Source: RGIG1959 sp964564305 (GTDB lineage Bacteria; Bacillota; Clostridia; Oscillospirales; Acutalibacteraceae). Taken from it: 20,992 nucleotides of DNA. The DNA lies in contig CAZMAM010000026.1 in assembly GCA_964564305.1 (NCBI GenBank), positions 1-20,992 of the forward strand. Direction: 5' to 3'. Below the pieces are notes generated by a model. It saw only the letters and a program-made list of their open reading frames with translations, was not told the DNA's origin and did not search any database. The position numbers and the translations under genes were made by a program. Below, in pieces: positions 1 through 7,153 of the stretch (within the stretch, counting starts at the first letter, position 1; each line of letters begins with the position of its first letter).

Positions 1-191
1 ATTTTTTGGTCGGACGGATATTTCGCCTGTAGCATTAGGGAGGTGTCATCGACAAATATCCGACGCTATATCGAGTCGCAGGACCGAAAAAACTTATGAA
101 AAAAAGAAAAGTCAATACCGCATAACGGGGCTTGTACGTCAGCCACACGCTTAAGGCACAGCTTTCGGTGTATGACCGACAGATATTCATC
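1..191. other. Left-edge intergenic stretch, no gene seen
   Basis: No convincing coding region is visible on either strand. The stretch holds an inverted repeat, CGGATATTT at 15-23 and AAATATCCG at 54-62, inside a looser palindrome whose outer arms are the T-rich start of the window and an A-rich segment near 90. At 112-125 the sequence CAATACCGCATAAC resembles the terminal repeat of the element described at 192-369, so this may be a worn copy. No terminator with a clean T-run was found after nadA. Confidence 0.4.
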
Positions 192-369
192 TAAGGCATT
201 ACCGCACAAAGACCGGCTGCCGCACAATGCCTATCCATCCACGGGTGCCTTTTCCGTAATTTAACTAAAAATCCTCGCGAATACACAAAGGTTTCCCTGC
301 GGTTTTTCATCTGACGAAAAATCCGCTCCTTGCTTCACGAACGACAATCTTTGTGCGGCGTTGCCCTAA
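192..369 (+). repeat. MITE-like element, copy A (178 bp)
   Basis: The ends are imperfect inverted repeats of 20 bp: TAAGGCATTACCGCACAAAG on the left, and on the right TAGGGCAACGCCGCACAAAG when read inward on the other strand (16 of 20 match). Both ends carry TA, as expected for elements that target TA. It encodes no protein. Bases 254-292 are identical over 39 bp to the reverse complement of 9744-9782 in copy C, and most of the remaining length also aligns. The right end overlaps the nadA stop codon: TAG is formed by the first bases of the element. No transposase is present in the window. Confidence 0.75.
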
Positions 370-1283
370 CCTAACGCGATCATACGGTCAATACAGATTC
401 GCGCGCTTTGACAAACCTCTTCCGAAAGCCGTATTTCTTCCCCGGCTTCTCCCCGAAGCGCAGAGAGCACATTCGGCAAGGAAGTCAGTTTCATATTGGG
501 GCAGAGAAGATGCTTGGACAGCGGGTAGAATTTTTTCCCGGGGCAGGCGTACTGCAGATGGGATACAATGCTGGTTTCCGTTCCGATAATGAATTCCTTG
601 TCTTCGGAATTTTCGGCAAAACGCATAATTGCCGCCGTAGATCCGACAAAATCCGCCAATTTAAGCACCTGGGGAATACATTCCGGGTGACAGAGTAATT
701 TGGCGCCGGGATGTGCTTCTTTGGCGGCAATCGTTTCTTTGCGCGTGACGGACGCGTGAATCGGGCAGCCGCCCTGAAGCAACTGAATATGTTTTTCCGG
801 AACCTGTTTTTGAACATAATTGCCGAGATTACAGTCGGGAATAAACAAAATGTCCTTTCCCGGCAGGGCCTTGACAATTTTTACCGCCGAAGAAGAAGTT
901 ACACAAACATCGCAAACGGTTTTGAGTTCTGCGGTTGTATTGATGTACGCCACCACCGTAACCGACGGATTTGCCGCTTTATAGGCTTCAATCATCTCTT
1001 TGTCCATCTGCTCGGCCATAGGACATCCCGCATCGGGGGAAACCAAAATCACGGTTTTTTGAGGAGAAAGCAGTTTCACCGTTTCCGCCATAAACCGAAC
1101 GCCGCACATCAGAACCGTTTCCTGAGGCAACCTGACCGCCGCCTCGCTTAAAGCAAAGGAATCCCCCGTCACATCCGCAATTTCCAAAATTTCATGAGAA
1201 AGATAACTGTGGGCCAAAATGGCAACCTGTTTCTCTTTTTTTAACGCGCAAATGGCACGTTGCATTTCCGCAACGGTTTGCAT
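366..1283 (-). CDS. nadA: Quinolinate synthase NadA
   Basis: NadA condenses iminoaspartate with dihydroxyacetone phosphate to quinolinate, using a [4Fe-4S] cluster, in de novo NAD synthesis in the cytosol. The 305-residue product has the family's three cluster cysteines in their usual settings: C60 in CGVRFMAE, C173 in GGCPIHASVT and C261 in LLCPNMK. The N-terminal AHSY and ADVTGDSFALS segments and the GTETSIVSHL segment also fit NadA. The ATG has a GGAGGG site nine bases upstream that lies in the last codons of mnmA, so the two genes are very probably co-transcribed and translationally close (5-base gap). The stop codon TAG coincides with the end of repeat copy A. nadB, the usual partner making iminoaspartate, is not in the window. 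Confidence 0.95.
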   Translation of the reverse strand: MQTVAEMQRAICALKKEKQVAILAHSYLSHEILEIADVTGDSFALSEAAVRLPQETVLMCGVRFMAETVKLLSPQKTVILVSPDAGCPMAEQMDKEMIEAYKAANPSVTVVAYINTTAELKTVCDVCVTSSSAVKIVKALPGKDILFIPDCNLGNYVQKQVPEKHIQLLQGGCPIHASVTRKETIAAKEAHPGAKLLCHPECIPQVLKLADFVGSTAAIMRFAENSEDKEFIIGTETSIVSHLQYACPGKKFYPLSKHLLCPNMKLTSLPNVLSALRGEAGEEIRLSEEVCQSARICIDRMIALG

Positions 1284-1288
1284 TGTCT

Positions 1289-2377
1289 TTATCCCTCCAG
1301 TGTTTTGGCAATCGTCCCTCCGCCGATAACCGTATCGCCCTCATAAAACACCACCGCCTGTCCGGCGGAAATGGCGCGCTGCGGCTCGCAAAATACAACA
1401 TTTGCGGTATGCTCATCGATGGGAGAAACATCACAAGCGGCTTCCCGTTGAGAATACCGCACCTTCGCGGTAAGGCGCAGCGTTTTGGTAAGCCGGTCTA
1501 TCGCTATCCAGTTGCAATCCGCCGCCCGAAGCGTTCGGGAATACAATCGCTCGGCCGGGCCCAGTATCACCTGATTCTTCACCGGATCTTTTTTGATTAC
1601 ATACAGCGGCGCCGGAGCACAAACACCTAAGCCTTTACGCTGGCCGACCGTGTATCGGTGAATGCCCCGGTGTGCGCCGAGTACATGGCCGTTCTCGTCC
1701 AAAAATTCGCCGGGCGGACAACAAACCCCCATGCGATTTTCCAAAAAAGAACCGTAATCTCCGTTTGGAACAAAGCAAATATCCTGACTGTCCGGCTTGT
1801 GCGCATTGACAAATCCGTGCGCCGAGGCAATGTCCCGAATCTGTGATTTTGAAAGATTGCCCAGCGGAAACAGCGTGGACGCCAGCTCATCCTGCGTAAG
1901 AGAATACAATACATAGGATTGATCCTTGCGCGAATCCGCCGCTTTCTTTAGCAGCCATCTTCCGCTCCCGGAATCGTATTCGGCCCGGACATAATGACCG
2001 GTCGCAATGGCGTCCATGCCCAGCAGGCGGGCGCGTTCCAAAAACCGGCGAAATTTCAAAAAACGGTTACAATCCAAACAGGGATTCGGGGTTTCGCCGC
2101 GAAGATACCCCGCAGCAAAGCGCTCCATCACTTCCGTGCGAAACGAATCGGAAAAATTGAACACATAATGGCGTATGCCTAAGCCGTCGCAAACCGACCG
2201 GGCATCCTCCACATCCTCCAGCGAACAACAGGTGCGGGTATGAATTTCAATATCTTCGTTGGCAAACAGGCGCATGGTTGCCCCGCTGACGGTATACCCC
2301 TGCTGCAGCAACAACAAAGCGGCGACCGAGCTGTCCACGCCGCCGCTCATTGCCGCCATGACTTTTTGCGGCACCAT
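1289..2377 (-). CDS. mnmA: tRNA-specific 2-thiouridylase MnmA
   Basis: MnmA adenylates and thiolates U34 of the Lys, Glu and Gln tRNAs, taking sulfur from a cysteine desulfurase relay. The 362-residue product has the PP-loop SGGVDSS at 11-17, the TPNPCLDCNRFLKF segment whose second cysteine (C103) matches the catalytic nucleophile, and C201 in SQDICFV as the persulfide cysteine. The segments ATGHYVR, KDQSYVLY and VGQRKGLG are all typical of the family, and the length is normal. A GGGGG stretch six bases before the ATG could serve as ribosome binding site. It lies between nadC and nadA, five bases before nadA. Thiolation and the iron-sulfur enzyme NadA both depend on cysteine desulfurase, a possible reason for the grouping (inference). 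Confidence 0.95.
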   Translation of the reverse strand: MVPQKVMAAMSGGVDSSVAALLLLQQGYTVSGATMRLFANEDIEIHTRTCCSLEDVEDARSVCDGLGIRHYVFNFSDSFRTEVMERFAAGYLRGETPNPCLDCNRFLKFRRFLERARLLGMDAIATGHYVRAEYDSGSGRWLLKKAADSRKDQSYVLYSLTQDELASTLFPLGNLSKSQIRDIASAHGFVNAHKPDSQDICFVPNGDYGSFLENRMGVCCPPGEFLDENGHVLGAHRGIHRYTVGQRKGLGVCAPAPLYVIKKDPVKNQVILGPAERLYSRTLRAADCNWIAIDRLTKTLRLTAKVRYSQREAACDVSPIDEHTANVVFCEPQRAISAGQAVVFYEGDTVIGGGTIAKTLEG

Positions 2378-2560
2378 CTATGCCCCCGATTCCGGAAGTT
2401 TGCGGCCATTTTCCGAGAGCCTCACTACACCGACTCCGGTCACTGACCTGATCCTCACGGCTTATTTACTGTTCGTCAGTTCCCTGCCAAGCGCCGTGTT
2501 CCGCTGCCGGCCCTGCCAACATAAAAAGCAGAGCAATGATACCGGCAACACAGGCGCGCG
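2378..2560 (-). other. nadC-mnmA gap with a possible remnant membrane ORF
   Basis: The gap is 183 bases. On the minus strand, in the +2 frame relative to nadC, an open stretch runs from inside the nadC 3' end to a TAA at about 2466 and would encode ACVAGIIALLFMLAGPAAE followed by HGAWQGTDEQ. That resembles a signal peptide or single membrane helix, but there is no ATG/GTG/TTG with a ribosome binding site before it. A second short frame beginning at a GTG near 2458 ends in a TAG just before mnmA. These may be a decayed gene or chance; I could not assign a family. Confidence 0.2.
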
Positions 2561-3418
2561 TTAAAGCGCTTTTTCGGGCTGCTTGTCTACGGTCATGGAA
2601 ATATCCAAAGCCTGTACGGAATGCGTCAGTGCACCGAGAGAAATGATGTCCACACCGGTTTGCGCCACTTCCCGAAGATTTTCGAAAGTAATACCTCCGC
2701 TTGCTTCCAACAGGGCGCGTCCGCGGACGTATTCTACCGCCTGTTTCATTTCTTCACAGCGCATATTGTCCAGCATAATCACCTGTGCGCCGGATTCCAG
2801 CGCCTGCTGCACTTCCCGCAAAGTGCGGGTTTCCACTTCCAATTGCACCATATGCCCTATCTTTCCGCGCAAAGCAGCCACCGCTTGCGGAATTCCTCCG
2901 GCGGCATCGATATGGTTGTCTTTGAGCATAGCGCCGTCCGAAAGATTAAAACGGTGATTTTTTCCTCCGCCCACCGTCACGGCGTATTTTTGCAGCGCAC
3001 GCAGTCCGGGCAAAGTTTTGCGAGTATCGGTAATTTGCGCGCGAGTACCTTCAACCGCCTTCACGGCTTTTGCCGTCGCCGTCGCAATTCCGGAAAGGTG
3101 CTGCAGCAGATTTAGCGCCGTGCGCTCTCCTTTCAGCAACGCACGGGTAGATCCGTGAAACCGGGCAACCTCCTGCCCCGCCTTCACCGGATCCCCATCG
3201 TGTAAAGAACCGTCAACGGTAAATCGATCATCCATCAGGGCAAAAACACGAAAGCCAATTTCCAACCCGCAAATAATCCCGTCCGCTTTCGCTGTCCATT
3301 TTGCCGCGCATACGGCGTTTTCCGGAATCAGATAATCGGTGGTCACATCCAAATAGGTGATATCCTCTTCCAATCCGCGCCGAATCACCCTGTCTATCGT
3401 CATCAGCGGTAATGTCAC
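2561..3418 (-). CDS. nadC: Nicotinate-nucleotide pyrophosphorylase (quinolinate phosphoribosyltransferase)
   Basis: NadC converts quinolinate and PRPP to nicotinate mononucleotide, the step following NadA. The 285-residue product shows the family core: DVTTDYLI near 24-31, RTALNLLQHLSGIAT near 99-113, TRKTLPGLR at 132-140 (PRPP/quinolinate binding) and the stretch at 144-170 containing KYAV, GGGKNHRFNL and LKDNHI. C-terminal segments EVETRTL, IMLDNM, EASGGI and SLGALTHS match the TIM-barrel phosphate-binding end. The start is GTG with GGAG five bases upstream and a longer GGGGAGG further up; the next ATG, five codons in, would be too far from these sites. It is separated from ftsZ by a strong terminator, so it should begin a new transcript, although I saw no convincing promoter in the gap. 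Confidence 0.95.
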   Translation of the reverse strand: MTLPLMTIDRVIRRGLEEDITYLDVTTDYLIPENAVCAAKWTAKADGIICGLEIGFRVFALMDDRFTVDGSLHDGDPVKAGQEVARFHGSTRALLKGERTALNLLQHLSGIATATAKAVKAVEGTRAQITDTRKTLPGLRALQKYAVTVGGGKNHRFNLSDGAMLKDNHIDAAGGIPQAVAALRGKIGHMVQLEVETRTLREVQQALESGAQVIMLDNMRCEEMKQAVEYVRGRALLEASGGITFENLREVAQTGVDIISLGALTHSVQALDISMTVDKQPEKAL

Positions 3419-3538
3419 TGAAACTCCGACCTCCCCTGTCGCTGAAGAACCGTAACCTGTAAACTACGCGCACATCTGCGGGGATCCGACACCCGCTTGC
3501 CAAATTCGAAAACAGCGGCCGATGGCCTCGAATCTTTC

Positions 3539-3566
3539 AAAAACGGGGAGGGCGAACCCTCCCCGT
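3539..3566 (-). terminator. Rho-independent terminator after ftsZ
   Basis: On the minus strand the sequence reads CGGGGAGGG, loop TTCG, CCCTCCCCG, then TTTTT. The nine G/C-rich pairs plus an additional A-T pair close a stable tetraloop hairpin, followed directly by a five-T run. It lies 15 bases after the ftsZ stop and before nadC, so it marks the end of the dcw transcript. Confidence 0.93.
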
Positions 3567-3580
3567 GGAACCGCTGTGAT

Positions 3581-4663
3581 TCAGTGTTTGTTGCCAAACA
3601 GGTTCATAATTTCGTCGAATCCGTCGCTGTCGTCTTCCTGAGCCGCTTCTTTCAACGGAGAGAACCCCGGAATTTCGTCCAGAGAAGCCGCCGGGAACCC
3701 GCCGCCGTTTTCATCGAAACCGGTCGCCACAACCGTAACCACCATTTCGTCATCCAGCGTATCGTCGAACGCCATGCCCCAGATAATGTTCGCATCCGGA
3801 TGCGCCGCTCCGCTGATTAAGGACGCCGCGGTATCCACATCTTCCAAATCCACATCCGGCGAAGAGGTGATGTTGATAATCACGCCGTGAGCGCCCTTGA
3901 TGGATGTTTCCAGCAACGGACTGGCCACCGCGCGCTGCGCCGCTTCGGTCGCTTTGTCTTTGCCTCCGGCACGGCCAAATCCCATATGCGCGTACCCCGC
4001 ATCTTTCATAATGGCCGTAACGTCCGCGAAATCCAAATTGACCATGGCTTGGCTGGTAATGAGATCGGAAATGGATTGAACGCCCTGGCGCAGAACATCA
4101 TCCGCCATATTGAAGGCATTCGCCAATGTCACGCGCTGATCGGTAATCATCTTTAAGCGCTCGTTGGGAATAACCAGCAGACTGTCCACATGCTCCCGCA
4201 AAGCGGAAATGCCCTGTTCCGCCTGCTCCATGCGTCTGCGCCCTTCAAAAGCAAAAGGTTTGGTGACAATTCCTACCGTGAGAATACCCAAATCCCGCGC
4301 AATGCCCGCAATGACGGGTGCGGCTCCCGTTCCGGTGCCGCCCCCCATTCCGGCGGTGATAAAAACCATATCGGTGCCTTTGAGCGCCGCTTCAATCTCT
4401 TCCCGGCTTTCTTCCGCCGCGCGCTGCCCCTTATCCGGGTTGGCACCGGCACCCATGCCGTGCGTCAGTTTTTCGCCGATTTGCAATTTTAATGTCGCCT
4501 GCGAGCGGGAAATCGCCTGACGGTCGGTGTTTATCGCCACAAACTCAACGCCCTGAAGCCCGGAACGAACCATACGATCCACCGCATTGCCGCCGCCGCC
4601 CCCGACGCCGACGATTTTTATCTGTACATTACCCGAATAATCGTTTTCAATTTGAATTGCCAT
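3581..4663 (-). CDS. ftsZ: Cell division protein FtsZ
   Basis: FtsZ is the tubulin-like GTPase that forms the Z-ring at midcell. The 360-residue product has the Gly-rich N-terminal loop VGVGGGGGNAV, the tubulin signature GGGTGTG at 107-113, and the T7 synergy loop NLDFADV at 209-215. The ATG is preceded by GAAGGAGGAC with about nine bases spacing. The C-terminal linker is short and acidic. Instead of the usual terminal DIPxFLRR-type peptide, DEIPGF occurs earlier and the protein ends in FDEIMNLFGNKH, which may be this lineage's partner-binding tail. A predicted promoter lies upstream at 4902-4930 and the terminator at 3539-3566 ends the unit. Two short repeat elements sit in the leader. No ftsA or sepF is in the window. 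Confidence 0.97.
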   Translation of the reverse strand: MAIQIENDYSGNVQIKIVGVGGGGGNAVDRMVRSGLQGVEFVAINTDRQAISRSQATLKLQIGEKLTHGMGAGANPDKGQRAAEESREEIEAALKGTDMVFITAGMGGGTGTGAAPVIAGIARDLGILTVGIVTKPFAFEGRRRMEQAEQGISALREHVDSLLVIPNERLKMITDQRVTLANAFNMADDVLRQGVQSISDLITSQAMVNLDFADVTAIMKDAGYAHMGFGRAGGKDKATEAAQRAVASPLLETSIKGAHGVIINITSSPDVDLEDVDTAASLISGAAHPDANIIWGMAFDDTLDDEMVVTVVATGFDENGGGFPAASLDEIPGFSPLKEAAQEDDSDGFDEIMNLFGNKH

Positions 4664-4695
4664 TAAAAATGTCCTCCTTCTTGCTCCGATTCATC

Positions 4696-4744
4696 TGAAG
4701 GCAACACCGCAAAAGGCGCTGATGCCTTTATGCGGCCTGCCATA
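4696..4744 (-). repeat. MITE-like element, minimal copy D (about 49 bp)
   Basis: Only the inverted ends of the repeat family remain: GAAGGCAACACCGCAAAAGG on one side and GCCTTTATGCGGCCTGCCAT on the other, forming an almost continuous hairpin. It looks like an internal-deletion derivative of the elements at 192-369 and 9665-9845. It lies in the predicted ftsZ 5' leader, 32 bases upstream of the start codon, and close to copy B. Confidence 0.55.
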
Positions 4745-4757
4745 ACCGTTTCTGTTT

Positions 4758-4849
4758 TAAGGCAACAGCGCACAAAGACCGGCTACCGCCTTTATTGCCC
4801 ATATACGGGCGTCTTTTCTGAACGACAATCTTTATGCGGCGTTGCCTTA
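4758..4849 (+). repeat. MITE-like element, short copy B (92 bp)
   Basis: The ends TAAGGCAACAGCGCACAAAG and, read inward on the other strand, TAAGGCAACGCCGCATAAAG form 20-bp inverted repeats with two mismatches and TA at both tips. The flanks match copy A (the ACCGGCT segment on the left and the GAACGACAATCTTT segment on the right), but about 85 bp of the middle is missing. It is in the same orientation as copy A. It lies between the predicted ftsZ promoter and the ftsZ start, so it would be transcribed as a hairpin in the ftsZ leader. Confidence 0.72.
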
Positions 4850-4901
4850 ACATTTTCTCATAAAAGGGCGAAATGGATTATGCCTATCGAGAGTACTTAA
4901 T

Positions 4902-4930
4902 ATCATATCACGATTTTCCCTCAAGTTCAA
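4902..4930 (-). promoter_or_regulatory. Predicted sigma-A promoter for ftsZ
   Basis: On the minus strand TTGAAC (4925-4930) and TATGAT (4902-4907) are 17 bases apart. The site lies just after the ftsQ stop codon and about 240 bases before the ftsZ ATG, so ftsZ can be transcribed separately from the upstream dcw genes. The leader would contain repeat copies B and D. Confidence 0.6.
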
Positions 4931-4961
4931 CACCCGTACCGGAATTTTTTACAAATTTCCG

Positions 4962-6014
4962 TCAGTTGCCCGCATCGGGTTCGCCGTTCGCCTCGTCTTC
5001 CAAGCCGGATTCCCCGGATTGTCCGTTTGCACCGTCCCCGTCTGAACCGTCTTCGCTCAAGTCTTCTCCGTTTTCACCGCCTGAGTTTTCATCCGTTGCA
5101 TCGGTTTCACCGTTTTCCGAATCGGAGGGCGCGGCTGTGGTTTCCCCGGGAGCCGGTCGGCGGGAGGCCGTTGTCTGAGTGGGAAGCAGGGACTGCGGCG
5201 TAAATATCGCCTGATTTTCCAGCGCATCGTTGGAATACGAGCTGACATTCAGCACGCCGGAAGCGTTTTGCCCGTGCTTACTCAAAATTTTCGGGATGGT
5301 GACCGCCACCACACCGATTTCATGTTCCAGATTGGAGGAATTGCCCAGCCGAACCACAATTCTGTCGTCCCAAGTGAGCTGCAAATCGTTCTTATCGCTC
5401 AAATTTATGGCGGTAACCGAATTCAGCGCATACCGCTCGGCGGAATCCATCAGTGTCTGATACATCGAAAGACAGTAATCGTTCATCACGGCGTTTCCCG
5501 GGACAAGATCCCCTTGGGTATTTTCCGGCGGATCCGCTCCTTTCACCGTCACCAGTTTGCCCGGCCGGTCACCGGTGATTTCCCGGCTTTCCAAAATTCT
5601 GCCGGAATGAGAAAACACCAGCCAGTTCCCGCCCTGAGCCATCGCCGCTTCCGCCGTGCCCTCGGTGACCGTGATATGCACCTCGTTTAAGTGCAGCATA
5701 CGGACGTCCACGGTTTCGAAATACGGAAAAGTCGTTAAAATCTTCTGCTCCACATCGGAGGTATTCACGGAAAAGATGTTCTGACCTACCACCACGCCGG
5801 AAATGCCAATCACCGCATCTTCCCGATATTTGGTATTGCCCTCCAGCGTGACCGCCTGTACCGCGAACGGAGCCTGCGGGTCGATAACTGCGGGGCGGGG
5901 CGTGATTATCCATAGCACAACCGAACCGATAATCAGTATCAATATAAGCACCAGCATAACGGCAAGCGCGTAAAAGCGCTGCATTGCCAGCTTATCCCGC
6001 GGGGTTTTGCGCAT
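4962..6014 (-). CDS. ftsQ: Division protein FtsQ/DivIB
   Basis: FtsQ/DivIB is a bitopic membrane protein of the divisome that bridges FtsL and partners to the septal synthase. The product (350 residues from this start) has a short basic cytoplasmic end, one membrane helix at about 15-38, a POTRA domain (about 50-120, starting FAVQAVTLEGNTKYRED and containing TFPYFETVDVRM), then a beta domain to about residue 250. It ends in a roughly 90-residue extracellular tail rich in Ser, Thr, Glu, Asp and Gly, unusually long and acidic. I chose the ATG because GGGCGG lies at suitable spacing; a GTG three codons earlier is possible but sits only two bases from that site. It follows murG by a few bases and the next gene is ftsZ. 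Confidence 0.9.
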   Translation of the reverse strand: MRKTPRDKLAMQRFYALAVMLVLILILIIGSVVLWIITPRPAVIDPQAPFAVQAVTLEGNTKYREDAVIGISGVVVGQNIFSVNTSDVEQKILTTFPYFETVDVRMLHLNEVHITVTEGTAEAAMAQGGNWLVFSHSGRILESREITGDRPGKLVTVKGADPPENTQGDLVPGNAVMNDYCLSMYQTLMDSAERYALNSVTAINLSDKNDLQLTWDDRIVVRLGNSSNLEHEIGVVAVTIPKILSKHGQNASGVLNVSSYSNDALENQAIFTPQSLLPTQTTASRRPAPGETTAAPSDSENGETDATDENSGGENGEDLSEDGSDGDGANGQSGESGLEDEANGEPDAGN

Positions 6015-6028
6015 ACCGTGCACCGCCC

Positions 6029-7153
6029 TTACGACTTATTCCCCAGTTTGGATGCGATAACCCGCACAATCTTCTCTAACGCGTCCGGAGAAGCGCCCTC
6101 CCGCGCGTGCGCGCCCATTTCATCAAGTCGCCCCGGCGTTTCAATCAACGCGCGGATTTCATCCCACAGCGTATCGGCAGTAAGACGGTTTTCTTCCAGA
6201 CACACGGCGGCCTTGCGCGCCACCAGCGCCTGTGCGTTGTGAAACTGGTGATTTTCCGCCACATACGGCGAAGGAATCAGCACAGAAGGTTTGCCGCACG
6301 CCTGAATCTCCGTTAAAGTCATCGCGCCGCAGCGGCACACCACCAAATCCGCCGCCGCCATACATTCCGCCATATCGTCAATAAACTCTCTGACCCATAT
6401 GCCCTCGCCGTGCAGCGGAATACCTTTGGCCCGCAAATCCTCACACATTTTGGGAAATCCCGTTTTCCCCGCGCCGTGAATAAACTGAATTTTTCCCCGT
6501 CCACGCTCCAATACGCCCGTCATGGCTTCATTAATCGATTTGGCCCCCAAACTGCCGCCAAAAGAGAGCACAACCGGTCGATCGTCCAGCCCAAGCTTGT
6601 TTCGCGCATCTGCCTTCTCCACGCGGGTATTTTCTGGGGGAAGCGGATTTCCCGTCACCACCACATCGGCGTCCTCGGGAAGATACGCTCTTGCGGATTC
6701 CTCGCAAAGGCAAACGGTGGCGGCATGCGCCAGCGCGCGAACCGTCACGCCGGGCAGCGCGTTCGATTCGTGCAAAACCACCGGAATACCCATCTCGGCG
6801 GCAATGCGTAAAACCGGCCCGCAAACATATCCTCCGGTGCCCACCGCCACGTCCGGCGCGAATTTGCGCAAAATGGACCGCGAAGCGGCGGAAGCGGTGA
6901 CCGCATGCGCCGCGGCGGCGATATTGTGGCCAATGGCCGCAGGCGTCCATTTTCGGCGAAAGCCGCTGACCCGAAGAGCTTTGATGGGGTACCCGGCCTG
7001 CGGAACCAGCTGCGTTTCCATTTTGCCCTGGGCGCCCACAAACAAAATTTCCGCCTGCGGATAGCGGCGCTTCAGCGCATCCGCGATGGTGATGGCCGGG
7101 TGAATATGTCCTGCCGTGCCGCCGCCCGTCATCAGTATCCGCACGGCGCTCAC
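6029..7153 (-). CDS. murG: UDP-N-acetylglucosamine--undecaprenyl-PP-MurNAc-pentapeptide GlcNAc transferase MurG
   Basis: MurG makes lipid II by transferring GlcNAc to lipid I on the inner membrane face. The 374-residue product has the GT28 two-domain layout: GGGTAGH at 10-16 with the following HPA, VGTGGYV near 104-110, HESNALPG at 128-135, GGSLGA at 199-204 starting the C-terminal domain, RCGAMTLTE at 274-282 (usually RSGA) and NHQ at 301-303 in the UDP-GlcNAc-binding region. The start is GTG within GTGA, so it overlaps the ftsW stop by four bases, which implies translational coupling. Its place directly after ftsW and before ftsQ fits a lipid II assembly module. Confidence 0.96.
   Translation of the reverse strand: MSAVRILMTGGGTAGHIHPAITIADALKRRYPQAEILFVGAQGKMETQLVPQAGYPIKALRVSGFRRKWTPAAIGHNIAAAAHAVTASAASRSILRKFAPDVAVGTGGYVCGPVLRIAAEMGIPVVLHESNALPGVTVRALAHAATVCLCEESARAYLPEDADVVVTGNPLPPENTRVEKADARNKLGLDDRPVVLSFGGSLGAKSINEAMTGVLERGRGKIQFIHGAGKTGFPKMCEDLRAKGIPLHGEGIWVREFIDDMAECMAAADLVVCRCGAMTLTEIQACGKPSVLIPSPYVAENHQFHNAQALVARKAAVCLEENRLTADTLWDEIRALIETPGRLDEMGAHAREGASPDALEKIVRVIASKLGNKS

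Noticed and set aside
15..62. Inverted repeat as terminator or attachment site
   Set aside because: The 9-bp arms are 30 bases apart with no T-run and no associated integrase; listed only as a palindrome.
3419..3538. Promoter for nadC
   Set aside because: No -35/-10 pair with acceptable spacing could be recognised although one is expected after the terminator.
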